Shown here piece after piece: positions 61,599 to 64,000 of a DNA stretch of 64,000 nucleotides; positions within the stretch are counted from its first letter, which is position 1; every line of letters begins with the position of its first letter. A program made the translations under genes and the position numbers. The stretch is from NCBI GenBank assembly GCA_009841255.1, contig VXMD01000067.1:62001-126000 (forward strand), in the 5' to 3' direction. Below the pieces are notes generated by a model. The model saw only the letters and a list, made by a program, of their open reading frames with translations. It did not search any database and was not told where the DNA came from. The DNA is from Candidatus Poribacteria bacterium. GTDB taxonomy: Bacteria; Poribacteria; WGA-4E; WGA-3G.

Positions 61599-62426
61599 TT
61601 ACTCGCCGTAGTAGTCGAAATGGTTTTTGGGTGTCTCCCGCAAGCGAAGACGGTGTAGAACCACTGGGCGCAAATTCGGTTCTAACACCTCCCAAAGCAC
61701 TTTGACAAAGTTCTCCGAGGTCGGGTTGAGCGTCTCAAACTCGGGCGTATCGAGATTTAGATGTTTGTAGTCGAAACGCGCATAAACCTGTTTCTGAACG
61801 ACTTCGTCAAGAAGATTTAAACCCGCAACCAATCCGGTTTTCGTATCTACGCCGCCTTTGACGGTAACTTCAAGAACATAGTTATGCCCATGCCCAGCCG
61901 GATTATTGCACTTTCCGAAAATATCCCGGTTCTCTTCATCACTGAGCGCGTGGCTGTGCAAACGGTGGGCTGCGCTAAATTCGTAGACTTTCGTAAGATA
62001 AACCATAGGTCCTTCCCCATAATAGTCTGCAAAATCCGTCGCACTTTCGTAGAGACGCACCCTGTGCAACATTCCGTCCGGTAAAGAGGAGACAAGCCGT
62101 TGCCAAATCTCTATAGTGATGTTCTCACATGTCGGTTGTAGATGCGGGTTCTTCGCGAAAACAGGATGTTGACGGTTTAGATGTTTGTGATCGTAATTGG
62201 CAAGCACCTCGGTCTTCAACACAGCGTCCAAGGTGACCAAATTGATGACCATACCGTCATCTACATCCACACAGCCTTTCACCATCACCTCAAGCACATA
62301 ATTATGCCCGTGGCTATTTGGGTTTGCAGCAGCACCAAACAACTTAAAGTTCTCCGCATCGCTTAATCCAAGGATACGATTATAATGTGATGCTTCAAAC
62401 GCCGTCTGCCGAGTTAAGTAGTACAT
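61599..62426 (-). CDS. Tandem 6-pyruvoyltetrahydropterin synthase / QueD-type protein
   Basis: A 275-residue protein made of two complete PTPS domains (1-137 and ~140-275). Domain 2 closely follows the animal PTPS pattern: FSAAHRLHSHALSDEENRDI, FGKCNNPAGHGHNY with the catalytic C173, FDYKHLNLD, and RLRETPKNHFDYYGE. Domain 1 keeps the zinc His residues (EASHYN, SHGHNY) and the terminal Glu (RLYESATD), but reads FGAAANPNSHGHNY: the catalytic Cys is Ala33. So one half can bind but probably not catalyse. With FolE and an SDR next door, a tetrahydrobiopterin-like route is suggested, with queuosine synthesis as the alternative. Confidence 0.88.
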   Translation of the reverse strand: MYYLTRQTAFEASHYNRILGLSDAENFKLFGAAANPNSHGHNYVLEVMVKGCVDVDDGMVINLVTLDAVLKTEVLANYDHKHLNRQHPVFAKNPHLQPTCENITIEIWQRLVSSLPDGMLHRVRLYESATDFADYYGEGPMVYLTKVYEFSAAHRLHSHALSDEENRDIFGKCNNPAGHGHNYVLEVTVKGGVDTKTGLVAGLNLLDEVVQKQVYARFDYKHLNLDTPEFETLNPTSENFVKVLWEVLEPNLRPVVLHRLRLRETPKNHFDYYGE

Positions 62427-62459
62427 CGGTTTCGTGATGTTACGTTGTCTATCAAAGAC

Positions 62460-62858
62460 CTAAGCATTGTGCCGCGGCGGAACAACGAGTTCAGCGTTGA
62501 TTGACTCATATTGAACCGCCATGAGCCATTCGCCCGTTCCGCGTATCTGGACATTGCACTTTTTCAGCCACTCGATTAAGGCAACGCTGTTGCGCGCTTC
62601 CCATTCGCAGACCATTCGTCCTGATAGTGTATCGCACAAGACTCGGATATTGATTACATCAGCGTTTTCTTCTTCTTTGAAACGCTTCAGCAATCGTGAA
62701 ACGTCTTGGCGTGTCATGCAGGCAATAACATGGGTAGAAACAAATTTGGGCACTTTTAATTTTCCTTGCGGTTCGATGAAATGGGTCGTGTTAAAATGTG
62801 CCTCGGCGTATATCCGTCCCGGCGCGTTGCTTGGGACTACGATCTTTGGTTCAGGCAC
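62460..62858 (-). CDS. Small conserved-looking protein, unknown
   Basis: A 132-residue product from GTG 62858; the frame is open further upstream to 62912 and no ribosome site fixes the start. The central part (FVSTHVIACMTRQDVSRLLKR, then GRMVCEWEARNSVALIEWLKK) has the beta-alpha-beta look of small ferredoxin-like alpha/beta domains. It resembles DUF4242/SCO4226-type proteins only weakly. It is inside the rhodanese-pterin operon. The string CCGCAAGGAAAATTAAAA within it is a dispersed motif. Confidence 0.5.
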   Translation of the reverse strand: MPEPKIVVPSNAPGRIYAEAHFNTTHFIEPQGKLKVPKFVSTHVIACMTRQDVSRLLKRFKEEENADVINIRVLCDTLSGRMVCEWEARNSVALIEWLKKCNVQIRGTGEWLMAVQYESINAELVVPPRHNA

Positions 62859-62912
62859 GTCGCAGGGATTCTCACTAGCGAAGCAGGTTTCCCAAGACTG
62901 ACAGCTATTCCT

Positions 62913-63761
62913 TTAGTCGCGTGCAATGGGTGCTCCGACAAGATTGCCCCATTCCGTCCAACTGCCATCGTAATTGCGGACCTTCTCATAACCGAGTAGA
63001 TATTTCAGCACAAACCAAGTATGCGAGGAGCGTTCACCAATACGGCAATAAGCGATTGTTTCCTTACTCTCATCAACACCGGCACCGCCATAGATGGCTT
63101 GCAGTTCGTCGTGCGACTTAAAGGTGCCGTCTTCAGCAACTGCTGTTGCCCATGGGATATTCGCTGCGCCGGGGATGTGTCCACCGCGTTGCGCTGTCTC
63201 GCTCATACCGGGAGGTGCGATAACTTCGCCCGTGAATTCAGCAGGCGAACGGACATCAACAAGGTTAACACTCCCTTGCCCCAATGTATCGCGAACCGTC
63301 CCCGCTGTAGCACGAACGTTATCATCGGGAAACTTCGCCTGATATTCTGTACTCGCGTGATCCGGAACGTCAGTGTCAAGCTCTCTGCCTTCATCAATCC
63401 ACTTTTGACGACCGCCGTTCATCACTTTCAACAAACTTTCATCGTGTCCGTAATAGCGGAATTGCCACAAAGCATAGGTTGCGAACCAGTTATTGTTATC
63501 TCCATAAAAAATAACAGTCGTATCGTTGGCGATGCCGCTGTCGTTGCAGAGTGTCTCGAACTGTTCTTTTGTGAGGATATCGCGTCGCACTTGATCGCAC
63601 AATTGTGTTTCCCAATTGAGTCCCACTGCCCCAGTGATATGTCCTTCAGCATAAGCTGAGGTATCAACATCAACCTCAAGGAGTCGGATGCCAGCACCAT
63701 CACCGTGCGCAGCGACCCATTCCGTACTTACCAAAACATCAGGATTTGCGTAATCAGCCAT
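62913..63761 (-). CDS. sseA: Two-domain rhodanese (thiosulfate/mercaptopyruvate sulfurtransferase)
   Basis: ATG 63761 follows AGGAGG; the longer frame starts inside that site. The 282-residue product has an inactive first domain (AYAEGHITGAVGLNW; no Cys at the loop) and a catalytic second domain with AYCRIGERSSHTW. The loop CRIGERS is of the thiosulfate type rather than the CG(S/T)GVT of mercaptopyruvate enzymes. It transfers sulfane sulfur to cyanide or thiols. It is first in the pterin operon, after a consensus promoter. Confidence 0.93.
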   Translation of the reverse strand: MADYANPDVLVSTEWVAAHGDGAGIRLLEVDVDTSAYAEGHITGAVGLNWETQLCDQVRRDILTKEQFETLCNDSGIANDTTVIFYGDNNNWFATYALWQFRYYGHDESLLKVMNGGRQKWIDEGRELDTDVPDHASTEYQAKFPDDNVRATAGTVRDTLGQGSVNLVDVRSPAEFTGEVIAPPGMSETAQRGGHIPGAANIPWATAVAEDGTFKSHDELQAIYGGAGVDESKETIAYCRIGERSSHTWFVLKYLLGYEKVRNYDGSWTEWGNLVGAPIARD

Positions 63762-63823
63762 TTTTGCGTTAAGCCTCCTCATTGTATCCCTGTTAAAACT
63801 TACTTATATAGGCATATAAACTG

Positions 63824-63838
63824 CGTCCTAAAAGGACG
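63824..63838 (-). promoter_or_regulatory. Leader hairpin of the rhodanese operon
   Basis: CGTCCT, three bases, AGGACG, 13 bp downstream of the -10. It may stabilise the 5' end of the transcript or act as an operator. Confidence 0.45.
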
Positions 63839-63850
63839 ATTCTTGTTTAT

Positions 63851-63879
63851 ATTATACATACCTAACCCTGATTTGTCAA
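63851..63879 (-). promoter_or_regulatory. Promoter of the rhodanese-pterin operon
   Basis: TTGACA (63879-63874), 17 bp, TATAAT (63856-63851) on the minus strand: both boxes are perfect. Confidence 0.9.
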
Positions 63880-64000
63880 ATAGAAATGCGATTTTGCTAC
63901 CATCTCATCTATTTTCACAGGATTTATTGGCTTTCCAGCAAAATTGGTTTATAGTAAAGTCCATAATTATGTGAACACTTTTATTGTCGCGTAGACTGTC

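Noticed and set aside
61540-62800. 16-bp string TGTTAAAATGTGCCTC shared by the folE start and the unknown gene
   Set aside because: One such match is expected by chance in 64 kb, and the two contexts are otherwise unrelated.

Overview
The window looks like a piece of a Gram-negative bacterial chromosome at roughly 48% G+C. There are outer-membrane beta-barrels ending in phenylalanine, lipoproteins, an ExbB/ExbD/ExbD motor, a bacterial microcompartment (BMC) locus and a eukaryote-like pterin synthase. This mix resembles Candidatus Poribacteria or a neighbour of the PVC group; that placement is an inference from gene content, not a measured phylogeny. I see no rRNA, tRNA, CRISPR array, intact insertion sequence or prophage.

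Region 1 (1-9300). After the 3' part of a secreted terpene-cyclase-repeat protein comes a minus-strand operon with its own promoter (about 7850). It encodes, in order, a Cys-rich secreted protein, an outer-membrane barrel, a double HxH-domain secreted protein, an FMN-binding-like protein, a c-haem/beta-barrel fusion and a double VWA protein. The barrel gene has an in-frame TGA at codon 30, in Cys-Pro-Ala-TGA, between a good signal peptide and the mature protein. This is a candidate selenocysteine (CxxU) and the most unusual signal in the window. Beyond it lie a DNA-methyltransferase remnant with a foreign tail and about 670 bp without a gene.

Region 2 (9308-16445). MsrP-like sulfoxide reductase, a lipoprotein serpin, a membrane gluzincin peptidase, a metallophosphatase and a TPR protein are followed by a three-gene BMC locus: one hexameric shell protein, PduL with a four-Cys insertion, and a flavoprotein.

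Region 3 (16706-27592). Envelope genes: a Tyr/Gly-rich and Arg-Ser-rich secreted protein, a DUF5683-like membrane protein, an NTF2-like lipoprotein, a Wzz-like protein, an 850-bp gene-free stretch with promoters and hairpins, an 1106-residue surface protein with calcium-type loops, and an ExbB-ExbD-ExbD motor whose ExbB carries an extra periplasmic domain.

Region 4 (27695-42257). Core metabolism and translation: glutamate synthase large subunit with a long structured leader, gamma-glutamyltranspeptidase, dihydrolipoyl dehydrogenase, a PfkB kinase, AhcY, MetK, and ribosomal protein S1 with long acidic tails and two mini-ORFs in front of it.

Region 5 (42479-48400). A partner-switching signalling island: STAS, HATPase, receiver-PP2C, receiver, PAS histidine kinase, Usp, and two more STAS proteins.

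Region 6 (48622-63880). RadC, then a six-gene minus-strand run (Ser/Thr kinase, HpaI-type aldolase, IolC, IolD, small Zn-ribbon protein, RlmB). KDPG aldolase and two CNNM/CorC proteins follow. The last operon is rhodanese, an unknown protein, a tandem pyruvoyl-tetrahydropterin synthase, FolE and an SDR, which together would match a tetrahydrobiopterin-type route.
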